NCBI RefSeq assembly: GCF_001975225.1
Contig: NZ_CP019445.1
Span: 3,410,001 to 3,474,000, forward strand
Reading direction: 5' to 3'
DNA: 64,000 bases
DNA from: Kosakonia cowanii JCM 10956 = DSM 18146
GTDB lineage: Bacteria > Pseudomonadota > Gammaproteobacteria > Enterobacterales > Enterobacteriaceae
Shown here: positions 9,543 through 18,439 of the stretch, piece by piece
Numbering within the stretch: the first letter of the stretch is position 1
How the letters are laid out: each line of letters starts with the position of its first letter
Made by a program: the position numbers and the translations under genes
The notes under the pieces: model-generated
What the model was told of the DNA's origin: nothing
Databases searched by the model: none
The model's input: the letters and a program-made list of their open reading frames with translations, nothing else

Positions 9543-10712
9543 ATGAAAAAAACGGTTTTTTCGTTGGCACTTGCGACCTTTGGTCTTGGGATGGCTGAGT
9601 TCGGTATTATGGGCGTGTTGACCGAGCTTGCGAATAACGTGGGGATCTCGATTCCGTCTGCGGGGCATATGATCTCCGCCTATGCGGCGGGTGTGGTTAT
9701 TGGCGCGCCGATAATGGCGATGTTCTCCAACCGCTTCTCGCTGAAAAATGTGCTGCTCTTTCTGGTGGCGCTCTGCTTTGTCGGTAATACGATTTTCACC
9801 TTCTCCAGCGCATATCCGATGCTGGTGATTGGTCGGCTGATCTCAGGGTTTCCACACGGCGCTATCTTTGGCGTCGGCGCCATTATCCTCTCGAAAATCG
9901 CACCGCCGGGCAAAGTGACGATGGCGGTGGCCGGGATGATCGCCGGGATGACCGTCGCTAACCTGATCGGTATTCCTCTTGGTACGTGGATCGGCCATCT
10001 CTTTAGCTGGCGCTACACCTTTGTGCTGATCTCGCTCTTCTTTGTACTGGTGATGGTGTCGGTCATTTTCTGGGTGCCGAGCCTGTATGACACTGCGCCG
10101 ACCCGCCTGAGCGAGCAGTTTCACTTTCTGAAGAAACCGGAGCCGTGGCTGATCTTCGCCGCCACCATGTTCGGCAATGCCGGGGTGTTTGCCTGGTTCA
10201 GCTACGTGAAGCCCTTTATGGTGAGCGTTTCCGGGTTTTCGCAAAATGCCATGACGCTGATTATGATGCTGATGGGGCTGGGAATGGTGCTGGGCAACAT
10301 GTTCAGCGGCAGAGTGTCGGCGCGCTTCAGCCCAATACGCATTGCGGCAGCGACCGAACTGGTGATCATGCTGGCGATGGTGGCGCTATTTTTCCTTGGC
10401 GACAGCAAAGCAGGCGCGCTCTCGTTGGGCTTCATCTGCTGTGCCGGGCTGTTTGCGCTCTCGGCGCCGCTGCAAATCATGCTGCTGCAAAATGCGAAGG
10501 GCGGCGAAATGCTGGGTGCCGCAGGTGGGCAGATGGCGTTTAATTTCGGTAATGCGGTGGGGGCATGGTTTGGCGGGCTGATTATCGCTTTTGGCTTTAG
10601 CTATAACTATCTGGCGCTGCCAGCGGCGGTGCTGACCTTTGCCGCGCTTACCTCGCTGCTGATTTATAACCGTCGCATCACCAGGCACCAGACAGAAGTG
10701 GTGACAGTGTAA
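9543..10712 (+). CDS. AraJ-like MFS transporter
   Basis: 389 residues and 12 predicted helices. The sequence is close to E. coli AraJ throughout: KKTVFSLALATFGLGMAEFG at the start, ISGFPHGAIFGVGAIILSK in helix 4, APWLIF-like and FAWFSYVKPFM in the second half, and LLQNAKGGEMLGAAGGQ late. AraJ is an arabinose-induced sugar-efflux-type MFS protein of unclear role. No AraC sites or ara genes are nearby, so this may be a paralogue rather than the true araJ, and the symbol is left empty. The ATG at 9543 is chosen over a GTG at 9531. The ribosome-binding site is weak. Confidence 0.8.
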   Translation: MKKTVFSLALATFGLGMAEFGIMGVLTELANNVGISIPSAGHMISAYAAGVVIGAPIMAMFSNRFSLKNVLLFLVALCFVGNTIFTFSSAYPMLVIGRLISGFPHGAIFGVGAIILSKIAPPGKVTMAVAGMIAGMTVANLIGIPLGTWIGHLFSWRYTFVLISLFFVLVMVSVIFWVPSLYDTAPTRLSEQFHFLKKPEPWLIFAATMFGNAGVFAWFSYVKPFMVSVSGFSQNAMTLIMMLMGLGMVLGNMFSGRVSARFSPIRIAAATELVIMLAMVALFFLGDSKAGALSLGFICCAGLFALSAPLQIMLLQNAKGGEMLGAAGGQMAFNFGNAVGAWFGGLIIAFGFSYNYLALPAAVLTFAALTSLLIYNRRITRHQTEVVTV

Positions 10713-10718
10713 CGCAAC

Positions 10719-11160
10719 GCCGGATGGCGGCTTCGTCTTATCCGGCCTACGGGTGCCGGTTTGACTGAGTGAGGCGCGATGATGAAATGCCGGATGGCGG
10801 CTTTGCCTTATCCGGCCTACGGGTGCCGGTTTGACTGGGCGAGGCGCGATGATGAAATGCCGGATGGCGGCTTTGCCTTATCCGGCCTACGGGTGCCGGT
10901 TTGAATGGGTGAGGCTCGATGATGACACGCCGGATGGCGGCTTTGCCTTATCCGGCCTACGGGTGCCGGTTTGAATGGGTGAGGCGCGATGATGAAATGC
11001 CGGATGGCGGCTTCACCTTATCCGGCCTACGGGTGCCGGTTTGACTGAGCGAGGCTCGGTGATGAAACGGCGGATGGCGGCTTCGCCTTATCCGGCCTAC
11101 GAAAGATAAAAGGTTGCGGGGTTTTGTAGGTCGGATAAGCGCAGCGCCATCCGACACGAG
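10719..11160. repeat. Six-copy 70-bp tandem array built on a REP element
   Basis: Units start at 10719, 10789, 10859, 10929, 10999 and 11069, exactly 70 bp apart. Each holds GCCGGATGGCGGCTT and CCTTATCCGGCCTACG (an imperfect REP hairpin), plus a conserved linker GGGTGCCGGTTTGA and GAGGCGCGATGATGA. The last unit is truncated. A reversed REP (GTAGGTCGGATAAGCGCAGC) follows at about 11127. Copies differ by only a few bases. There are no unique spacers, so this is not CRISPR. Confidence 0.9.
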
Positions 11161-11161
11161 G

Positions 11162-12253
11162 CTACGGCAGGAACGGTTCGCCCAGGGTTAACATCAACCG
11201 ATTGGCCCAGGCAAAAAAGGCAGCGGACTGAATAAGGTCCAACTGCTCAAGCGTATCCAGCCCCTCGCTTTCAAGGCGCGATATATGGTCTCTGGTCAGC
11301 GCTGGCGGGGTCACGGAGAGCGCGGCGGCGGCGTCAATTTCCGCCTGCCAGCGAGCTGATTGCCCCTCATGCAACGCGCCGCCTGGCGCCACCGCCAGCA
11401 ACGTCTCTACGGCGTTATCTGCCTTTGATAACTGGCTGGTTTTGCGTGCGTGTACCGAGGCGCAGTAGATACAGCCATTCACCTTACTTGCGACCGTCGC
11501 GGCCAGTTCGCGCTCGGCACGCGGCAGCCCACCGGGCGTATAAAAGATCCCTTTATCCGTCAGCGTGCGCTGTTCCAGCACCGGCAGGTTGCGTCCCAGC
11601 AGACGAAAATAGTCAGAATTGCTGTGGCCAAACCTGGCGAGAACGGCTTGCTCATCCACACTGAACTCTTCCAGCTGTTTTGCGGCGATCCACGGCTCCC
11701 AGCCCAACTCCTGCTGCGTGAAACGCACCGGCGCCGCTTTGCCGCTTCGCGTTTGCGCGGTTGTGTGCCAGCTGCCTGCGACAACAGGGGCGTCGTTATG
11801 CAATACGGGCTTGCCATTCAGGAGACGCAGCCCGGCAAGCAGGCGGCTCTGAAAACTGACAAAGGCGATCAGTTGCGCCAGCGTAACGATATTTTCTGCA
11901 CTCCAGCCCGCGGCCTGCAGGCTGTTTAGCGCTTCCGGCGTCGCTTTAACCGGCGAGAAGGTGAGCAGGCGCGCAAACTCAATCGCGGGTGCCAGTTGCG
12001 CTGACGTCGGATCTGTCAGACCCAGGCCCGCATAGTGTGCGGCAAGATCGTCCGCGTTGTGCCATTTCGCCACCTTGGCCGCCACGCTAAAGCGCGCCTC
12101 GGCAGAGAAGGTTTCATCATGGGTGGTAAAAAGTGCGTCGTAACTGCCTTGCGCATGTCGCGTTGCTGCCTCGCGGGTCTGGCGAGCGGCGGCGAGAGCA
12201 GATGACGGGGCGATCCCGGCGAGATCGGCGAGAATGTCGTGACGTAAGCTCAT
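11162..12253 (-). CDS. Two-domain carboxymuconolactone decarboxylase / alkylhydroperoxidase-like protein
   Basis: 363 residues. The N-terminal half (to about 170) resembles the CMD Avi_7170 type. The C-terminal half resembles the AhpD-like Avi_7169 type and keeps the redox motif GCIYCASVHARKTSQL, with CxxC followed by a histidine. In other bacteria these are two adjacent genes; here they appear as one protein. AhpD-type centres reduce peroxides or act as thiol oxidoreductases; the real substrate is unknown. It is the last gene of the minus-strand operon, its ATG lying 10 bp after the monooxygenase stop behind AAGGAG. It is plausibly a detoxifying partner of the flavin monooxygenase. Confidence 0.75.
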   Translation of the reverse strand: MSLRHDILADLAGIAPSSALAAARQTREAATRHAQGSYDALFTTHDETFSAEARFSVAAKVAKWHNADDLAAHYAGLGLTDPTSAQLAPAIEFARLLTFSPVKATPEALNSLQAAGWSAENIVTLAQLIAFVSFQSRLLAGLRLLNGKPVLHNDAPVVAGSWHTTAQTRSGKAAPVRFTQQELGWEPWIAAKQLEEFSVDEQAVLARFGHSNSDYFRLLGRNLPVLEQRTLTDKGIFYTPGGLPRAERELAATVASKVNGCIYCASVHARKTSQLSKADNAVETLLAVAPGGALHEGQSARWQAEIDAAAALSVTPPALTRDHISRLESEGLDTLEQLDLIQSAAFFAWANRLMLTLGEPFLP

Positions 12254-12262
12254 GGTGACTCC

Positions 12263-13252
12263 TTATAAAATATGCGGCGCAATATGCCCGGCAATCAGTT
12301 CAATTGAACGCAGCGTGTCCGGATGGGAAGGCTCCACCGAATGCACCTGGAAAGAGATATCCGTGGCGCGAAGCAGCACGGAATCCTGCCGGAGCGAGGC
12401 GAGAACGGTCTGCGGATCGCCAATATGCGCGTCGAACTGCTGGATATAATCCGTGACGTTGTCACCGATAAGTGCGTGGCCTGCGGCGCGATGCTGCTCT
12501 GCCTGGCGGGTCAAACCCGGCGTGGCGACCTGAAGCGCATACGCGGTGGTATCAGCAACAAATGCGGTACGGGAGGCTAGAATGCGCGGCGCAACGCCGG
12601 CTGGCAGGGCATCGAGATAGGCATCGATTATCGGATTCTGGATCTCATCCAGCCTTAAGCCGGGCTTATCAGCAGGGCGCGGCTGTGTACGCGAGAGCAT
12701 CAAACCGTGTCCGGCCCGCGCGGCACGAACCGCGCCCTCAATAGAAAAGGTCGCGATCCAGACCCGCTCCGTCAGCTGCGGTGCCGGCGGGTAAAGGTGA
12801 TTATCCGGATGGGCGAGCGAATCGCCGCGCCAGGCGCTCTGAATCAGATGCAGTGACTCCTCAAATACCACGGCGCGCTGATCAATCGTCAGGCCGAACG
12901 GCAGAAACGATGTCGGCGTGCCGCCGGAACCAAAACCAATTTCCAGTCGCCCGTCCGCCAGCAAGTCCAGCACCGCCGCGTCCTCCGCCACGCGCAGCGG
13001 ATTTTCCAGCGGCAGAGTGATAATCGCCGTGCCGAGGCGAATGGTCTGGGTATGCGCCGCAGCATGGGCGAGGAAAAGCAGCGGCGAGGGTAATCCACCC
13101 TCATGCTCATGAAAGTGGTGCTGGGCGATCCACGCACTGTCAAAGCCGTGACGCTCAGCGTGGCGGATCTGCTCTGTCGCCAGGCGATAGCGCTCTTTGG
13201 GCGGGGCGTTATCCAGTAGACGGGTAAAAAAGCCCAGGCGTTTTCGCGTCAT
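12263..13252 (-). CDS. FMN-dependent luciferase-like monooxygenase (KPN_01858-type)
   Basis: 329 residues of the bacterial luciferase-like TIM-barrel family. It starts MTRKRLGFFTRLLDNAPPKE. Family hallmarks seen are DSAWIAQHHFHEHEGG, the nucleotide-region motif RLGTAIITLPLENPLRVAED, and RLEIGFGSGGTP. The combination with an oligopeptide-type ABC importer and CMD proteins is the context that defines the KPN_01858 subfamily. Such enzymes use FMNH2 and O2 to oxidise, often to desulfurise or cleave, small organic molecules. The substrate here is unknown. The start overlaps the end of the ATPase gene (ATGA), so the two are translationally coupled. Confidence 0.82.
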   Translation of the reverse strand: MTRKRLGFFTRLLDNAPPKERYRLATEQIRHAERHGFDSAWIAQHHFHEHEGGLPSPLLFLAHAAAHTQTIRLGTAIITLPLENPLRVAEDAAVLDLLADGRLEIGFGSGGTPTSFLPFGLTIDQRAVVFEESLHLIQSAWRGDSLAHPDNHLYPPAPQLTERVWIATFSIEGAVRAARAGHGLMLSRTQPRPADKPGLRLDEIQNPIIDAYLDALPAGVAPRILASRTAFVADTTAYALQVATPGLTRQAEQHRAAGHALIGDNVTDYIQQFDAHIGDPQTVLASLRQDSVLLRATDISFQVHSVEPSHPDTLRSIELIAGHIAPHIL

Positions 13253-14854
13253 GCGAACTCCTCCGTAGCGGGTTGAAAGTGGGGAATGGCGTCAATAAGC
13301 TCGCGGGTATAAGCATCCTGCGGCGCGGCAAACAGCGCCTCGACGCTGCCGTGCTCAACCACGCGACCGTTGCGCAGTACCGTGACGCTGTGCCCGATAC
13401 GCCGTACCGTCGCCAGGTCATGGGTGATAAACAGATAGGTCAGCCCCAGTTGCTGCTGGAGTTGCTGAAGCAGAGCGAGGATCTGCGCCTGCACCGTCAC
13501 ATCCAGCGCGGAGGTGGCTTCATCCAGCACCAGAATGGAGGGCTCCAGAATCAAGGCTCGCGCAATCGCCACACGCTGGCGCTGCCCGCCAGAGAGTTCA
13601 CGGGCGCGCCGGCTCAGAAGTTCAACGGGTAAGGCAACCCGACCGGCGACCGCCTCGACCCGCGCTCTGCGCGTCGCTTTATCCACCGGCGCGAAATTTT
13701 CAGCGGCTCTTCGATGATTTCAAACAGCGTCTGGCGCGGATCGAGCGAGGCGAAGGGGTTCTGATAAACGAACTGGATCTCGCGTCGCAGCTGGCGTCGC
13801 GCCTCGCGGTTAAGGTGCGTCACGTCACTGCCGTTAATCACCACCGTTCCGCTGTCCGCCTGCTCGAAACCAAGCAGAATACGCGCCAGGGTGGTTTTAC
13901 CGGAGCCGGACTCGCCCACCAGCGCATGGGTGCTGCCGCGGCGTACCTCAAAACTTACCGCCTCCAGCGCCTGCAAAGTATGGCCTTTGCCCAGCGAAAA
14001 CTGTTTTGCGATCCCCTGCAGGCGAATCGCCGGGGGGCGAGAGGATCGCCGGACACCGGGGCGATGGTCAGAGCCTCGCCGCGTACATCGCTAAGCAACT
14101 GTCGCGTATAGGGGTGGCGCGGTGCGCGAAGGATAGCACTGGTATCCCCGTGCTCCTGGATCTCGCCATTCCGAAACACCAGCAGCCGGTCGGCGCGCTC
14201 GGCGGCCAGCGCCAGATCATGGGTGACAAACAGCACCGCAGTGCCCGATTCGCGCCGCAACGTGTCCAGCAGATCGAGGATCCGTTTTTGTACCGTGACG
14301 TCAAGGGCGCTGGTCGGCTCATCGGCAATAATCACTTCCGGTTGCAGCGCAATGGCGATGGCAATCAATACGCGCTGCTTCATTCCGCCGGAGAGCTGAT
14401 GAGGATATTGCGCCATGCGCTGCTCCGGGTGACTCAGCCCCACTTTATGCAACAGCGAGAGCACCTGCGCGTTGCGCTCGGCAGCGCTCAGTTGGCGGTG
14501 CAGGCGCAGCACTTCGCCGACCTGCTCGCCAATGGTTTTTACCGGATTAAGGGCGTTACCCGGATCCTGCGGCACCAGGCTTATGCGCGCGCCGCGCAGG
14601 CTGTCGAGACGCTTCGCCGACCAGTGGCTGATGGTTTCGCCATTGAGCACGATCTCGCCCCGATCGCGGCGGGCATTCTCTGCCAACAGGCCAATGATCG
14701 CCTGCGCGGTGGTGGTTTTCCCCGAGCCGGATTCACCGACAAACGCCAGCATCTCGCCGCGCTTGAGGCTGAAGCTGACGTTATGTACCACTTCGCGCCA
14801 CGCCTGCCCGGTGCGGTAGCTGAGGGTCAAATTTTCTACGGACAGAAGCGTCAT
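13249..14854 (-). pseudogene. Double-domain ABC importer ATPase, reading frame broken twice
   Basis: Read with two corrections this is a 535-residue protein with two complete ABC domains, like GsiA or YejF. The first domain starts MTLLSVENLTLSYRTGQAW and has Walker A GESGSGKTT, signature LSGGMKQR and Walker B VIIADEPTSALD. The second has GESGSGKTT, LSGGQRQR and LVLDEATSALD. The frame is lost at the C6 run (plus-strand 14032-14037), where one more C restores PLAPPAIRLQG. It is lost again at 13694-13696, where one more T restores a continuous second domain. The total length then becomes an exact multiple of three. All catalytic motifs are intact, so sequencing error is likelier than decay. It energises the two permeases upstream. 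Confidence 0.8.
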
Positions 14855-15700
14855 GCGTGGCCTCCACTGAGCTGACGACTGATGCGGTTGACGGCCAGCA
14901 CCACCATGATCACGACCAGCCCCGGGAAGGTCGTCAGCCACCAGGCGGTAGATAAGTAGTTGCGCCCTTCGGCGATCAGCAATCCCCACTCCGGTACCGG
15001 CGGCGGGTACCGTAACCCAGAAAGCTGAGGTCGAGAGCGCCAGGATGGCCTGACCAAACTGCAGGGTGGCAAAGGCCACCACGGCGGTAAGCGAATTGGG
15101 CAAGATATGCCGCCACACCACTGTCCAGAAGGTGCCGCCGCTGCCCCAGGCAGCTTCGACATAATCGGTGTGGCGAACGCGCACCACTTCGCCGCGGGCG
15201 AGCCGCGCGAAGCTGGCAACAGAGGCGACGCCGACGGCGATGGCCGCATTCACCGTTCCGAAGCCCAGCAAAATAATCACCGTCAGGGATAAGAGCAGGG
15301 ACGGGATGGCGAGCAGCACATCCACCAGACGCATCAGAATCGACTCCACCCGACCGGCAAACGCGCCGGCCAGCACACCGATCAGCGTGCCCACTACCAG
15401 CCCCATGGTGACGGCGGCCAGCGCGGCGGAGAGCGAGTGCCTGGCACCGTAAACAATCCGGGCGTAGAGATCGCGACCCAACTGGTCGGTGCCGAGCCAG
15501 TGTCCGGCCTGCGGCGCAAGCCGCTGCGCACCGGCGACGCCTTCTTCCGGGTTCCAGCCGGTGAACAGTGCCGGGAAAAAGGCGGCCAGCAGCGCCGCAA
15601 TGAGAACCAGCCACGCGAGCCATAAGCCCGGTTGCCAGCGCAACGGGCTGCGTAGCGGTGTGCGTTTTTGGGCCGCCGCCGCATAATCAACCAGACTCAT
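14851..15700 (-). pseudogene. Oligopeptide-type ABC permease (DppC-like), reading frame broken twice
   Basis: A DppC/OppC-type inner-membrane protein with six predicted helices and the EAA-loop region AAWGSGGTFWTVVWRHILPNS. Near its end the frame slips twice within 26 bases. One C is missing at about 15029-15030 (restoring LSTLSFLGYG) and one at 15005-15007 (restoring TPPPVPEWGLLIAEGR). With both restored the gene is 283 codons plus stop and ends in ATGA overlap with the ATPase. As given, the frame would run into the ATPase and produce an artificial fusion. Its start overlaps the stop of the upstream permease. Confidence 0.8.
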
Positions 15701-16641
15701 GACGCGCCTCCGGTGACCGTTTGCAACCGCGGGTCAAACCACGGCATCAGTAAATCCACCAACAGATTGATCAGCACAAAGCCGAGTGCGGAGATCATCA
15801 CTACCGCCTGAAGCACCGCAATATCCTGGTAATTGACCGCCTGCTGCGTAAGCTGGCCCAGCCCGGCACGACCAAACACGGTTTCGGTGATCAATGCGCC
15901 AGCAATCAGTTCACCGAGCAGCAAACCGGCGATATTGAGCACCGGCAGCAGGGCGTTGCCCAGCACATGCCGCCACAACACGCCGGTTTCGCTCATCCCT
16001 TTTGCCCGCGCCACGCCGACAAAGGGCTGAACCGATACCTGATCGATGCTGCGCATCAGGATCTGCGCCAGCGGCGCGGAGATCGGGATCGCCACGGTAA
16101 TAATCGGCAGGATCAGCCCCTGCAACGGCGACGGGTTAATCACCGGAATCAGCCGCAGCTGGAAGGAGAAGAGCTGAATAAGTGCGATGCCGAGCCAGAA
16201 GGTCGGCAGCGAGATAAAGAGCACCGGCAGGGACTGGAACACGTTGCTCAGCCAGCGCAGCGCCGGTAAGCGCGAGGCGACCGCCAGCGTAAAGGCCAGC
16301 ACCGCCGCCAGTAAGAAGGCGGGCAGTGCCAGTGTCAGGGTGTCGGGCAGGTTACTGGCGATCAGCTCGCTCACTGGCACCCCGGCCTGTACGGAGTAAC
16401 CAACATCGCCGCGCAGCATGGCAAACAGCGTGTGGAAATATTGCTGCCACAGCGGGCTATCCGCGCCGTAAGCAACCCGCATCTCCTCGATTTGCGCCGG
16501 GCTAAGGCCCAGGTCCGGGTTCTGAAATTTAATCAGTACCGCATCACCGGGCAGCACCTGGAGCAGAAAAAATGAGAGGGTAAAGGCGGCCCATAGCACC
16601 AGCAGCCCTTGCCCGACGCGTCGCAGCAGATAGTGGCTCAT
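15697..16641 (-). CDS. Oligopeptide-type ABC permease (DppB-like)
   Basis: 314 residues with six transmembrane segments. It begins MSHYLLRRVGQGLLVLWAAF, the classical N-terminus of DppB/OppB proteins. The EAA motif region VARAKGMSETGVLWRHVLGN and the C-terminal DPRLQ are present. I placed the start at 16641 rather than at earlier in-frame codons, because those overlap the end of the substrate-binding gene and the family begins here. It pairs with the DppC-like permease, whose ATG overlaps this stop codon. Confidence 0.88.
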   Translation of the reverse strand: MSHYLLRRVGQGLLVLWAAFTLSFFLLQVLPGDAVLIKFQNPDLGLSPAQIEEMRVAYGADSPLWQQYFHTLFAMLRGDVGYSVQAGVPVSELIASNLPDTLTLALPAFLLAAVLAFTLAVASRLPALRWLSNVFQSLPVLFISLPTFWLGIALIQLFSFQLRLIPVINPSPLQGLILPIITVAIPISAPLAQILMRSIDQVSVQPFVGVARAKGMSETGVLWRHVLGNALLPVLNIAGLLLGELIAGALITETVFGRAGLGQLTQQAVNYQDIAVLQAVVMISALGFVLINLLVDLLMPWFDPRLQTVTGGAS

Positions 16642-16651
16642 CACGATCCCC

Positions 16652-18274
16652 TTACTCTTTCTCGATCCAGGCGCCATAGAATGAGGGGCGTCCGACGGCT
16701 TCAAAGGCAACGCCTTTCACCGATGGCGCACCGGCAAACACCTGCGGCTCTTCAAAGATAGGGATCACATAAGCGTTATCGAGCAGGTAGCGCTGCGCAT
16801 CGCCGGTGAGTTGCAGCCGTTTTTGCGGGTCAACTTCGGCTGAAATCGCTGTCAGCTTGTCATTAAGCTGGTCGTCGCGGAAATTCTTCACTTTGTCGCT
16901 GGAGCCGCCTTTTTGCAGCAGCGCATCGCGGTTTGCCGGGAAGAACATACTTTTCACCACGTCCGGATCGGCACGGCCTACTTCAGAAACGGTTAAGGGC
17001 GTTTTCAGCGGGTCGAGGTTATCCAGCGTGCGGCTGCCAGCATCGCCTGCTTTTACGCTCAGAGCCACGCCGACCTGTTTCCACTGTTGCGCCACCAGTT
17101 GCAGCACCTCTTTGTTTTGCGGTTGCGGCAGCGACTCATACACCGTCAGCGCCAGCCGCTGGCCCTCTTTTGCACGTACGCCGTCCGCGCCAGTTTTCCA
17201 GCCTGCTTCATCAAGCAACTGGTTAGCCTTTGCCGGGTCAAACGCCAGTTTGTCGCTGAGATTGACATACCCGGCAGCGGAGGCCGCGATCACCGAGGTG
17301 GCCTGCGGATAGTTGCGGGAGAAGAGGGTTTCAACCACCTGCTTTGCATTGGTGGCATGCAGCAGCGCCTGACGTACGCGCAGGTCGGCGACCAGCGGGT
17401 TATCCGGGCGGAAACTGAGGCTGTCATTAACGCCGCGCGTCGGCGCGGCATAGATGGTAAAGCCCTGGTCGGTGGCCTGCTTCTCGTCGTAGGCCTGAAC
17501 CTGGCGGATAAACCCGGCCTGGCCCGCCAGCAGCGCGCCAATGCGCACGCTATCTTCCGGCGTGACAATGATTTTTATGCCGTCGAGATTGGCCGGGCCT
17601 TGCTGAGTGATATTTTTCGGCCCCCAGCGGTAATCTTTACGCGCCGTGAGGGTCACTTCACGGCCGAGTTTCTCATCGCTGACCACAAACGGTCCGGAGC
17701 CAATAATATGCCGGGCATCGCCCAGCGAATCGAAGCTGCGTTGCAGCGTGCTAAGGGAGACCAGGCCGGAGCCGATGGTCGCCGTTCCCTGCAGGAACCC
17801 CGGCGAGGGCTTTTTAAAGTAGAACTTCACGGTGTGCGCATCGATCACTTCACTGTGGTCGTAGTTGTTGATCACCTCTGAGACCGGCAGGCGCTGCGCT
17901 TTATTCCCCAGCCCGTAGGTATCGAAGTTTTTCGCCACTGCTGCCGCATCCAGCGGCGTGCCATCGGAGAAGGTCACGCCGGGGCGAATTTTGAAGGTGT
18001 ACTCCGTTTTGTCGGCGTTGCTGCTCCAGCTTTCGGCGATCCACGGCTCCACCTCCAGTGTTTTGGGGTTCTGCCAGGTGAGTTTGTCGGTAATTTGATT
18101 GAGGATGCCGCCATTCGGGTAGAAACCCCCTGCCGGGGGGTAGAGGTTGGTGTGTGCCTGCTGCTCAAGATAGATCAGCGTGCCGCCTTTAACCGGCGTT
18201 TGTGCTGCCTGGCTCAGCAGCGGAGCAGCCGCGATCAACGCCGCTAACAGCGGTATACGAAAAGGGAAGCGCAT
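16652..18274 (-). CDS. Periplasmic substrate-binding protein of an oligopeptide-type ABC importer (KPN_01854-type)
   Basis: 540 residues with a clear signal peptide (MRFPFRIPLLAALIAAAPLL, cleavage probably after SQAAQ). The mature part is an SBP_bac_5 family 5 protein: KGGTLIYLEQQAHTNLYPP, PWIAESWSSNADKTEYTFKI, TFSDGTPLDAAAVAKNFD. Family 5 proteins bind peptides, nickel, glycosides or opines. Neighbouring oxidative enzymes suggest an organosulfur or modified-peptide compound, but that is inference. It is the first gene of a six-gene operon. AAAGGAATTC precedes the start at 18274. Confidence 0.85.
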   Translation of the reverse strand: MRFPFRIPLLAALIAAAPLLSQAAQTPVKGGTLIYLEQQAHTNLYPPAGGFYPNGGILNQITDKLTWQNPKTLEVEPWIAESWSSNADKTEYTFKIRPGVTFSDGTPLDAAAVAKNFDTYGLGNKAQRLPVSEVINNYDHSEVIDAHTVKFYFKKPSPGFLQGTATIGSGLVSLSTLQRSFDSLGDARHIIGSGPFVVSDEKLGREVTLTARKDYRWGPKNITQQGPANLDGIKIIVTPEDSVRIGALLAGQAGFIRQVQAYDEKQATDQGFTIYAAPTRGVNDSLSFRPDNPLVADLRVRQALLHATNAKQVVETLFSRNYPQATSVIAASAAGYVNLSDKLAFDPAKANQLLDEAGWKTGADGVRAKEGQRLALTVYESLPQPQNKEVLQLVAQQWKQVGVALSVKAGDAGSRTLDNLDPLKTPLTVSEVGRADPDVVKSMFFPANRDALLQKGGSSDKVKNFRDDQLNDKLTAISAEVDPQKRLQLTGDAQRYLLDNAYVIPIFEEPQVFAGAPSVKGVAFEAVGRPSFYGAWIEKE

Positions 18275-18405
18275 GGTGAATTCCTTTGTTATCTCTTGTT
18301 TTAACGTCGCCTTCATCATCCGGGGAGCGTCAGAACAAGGGAACAAAGGAAATGAGATAAGCTTTTCAGGAAAGCGCAAAACAGCGGGGATGAAGCCGCA
18401 AGAGC

Positions 18406-18431
18406 GGTGCAGGGCGCGAACACCCTGCACC
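18406..18431 (-). terminator. Hairpin between adhP and the importer operon
   Basis: GGTGCAGGG and CCCTGCACC pair with an 8-base loop just after the adhP stop. The downstream run is not strongly T-rich, so it may be a weak terminator. Confidence 0.5.
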
Positions 18432-18439
18432 GTGCGCGA

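Noticed and set aside
10719..11110. CRISPR array
   Set aside because: The whole 70-bp unit is repeated, with no unique spacers, and its core is a REP element. No cas genes are present.
13955..15700. A fused permease-ATPase gene of 581 codons
   Set aside because: The frame is continuous only because two bases are missing near 15005-15030. The true permease stop and ATPase start overlap at 14851-14854.
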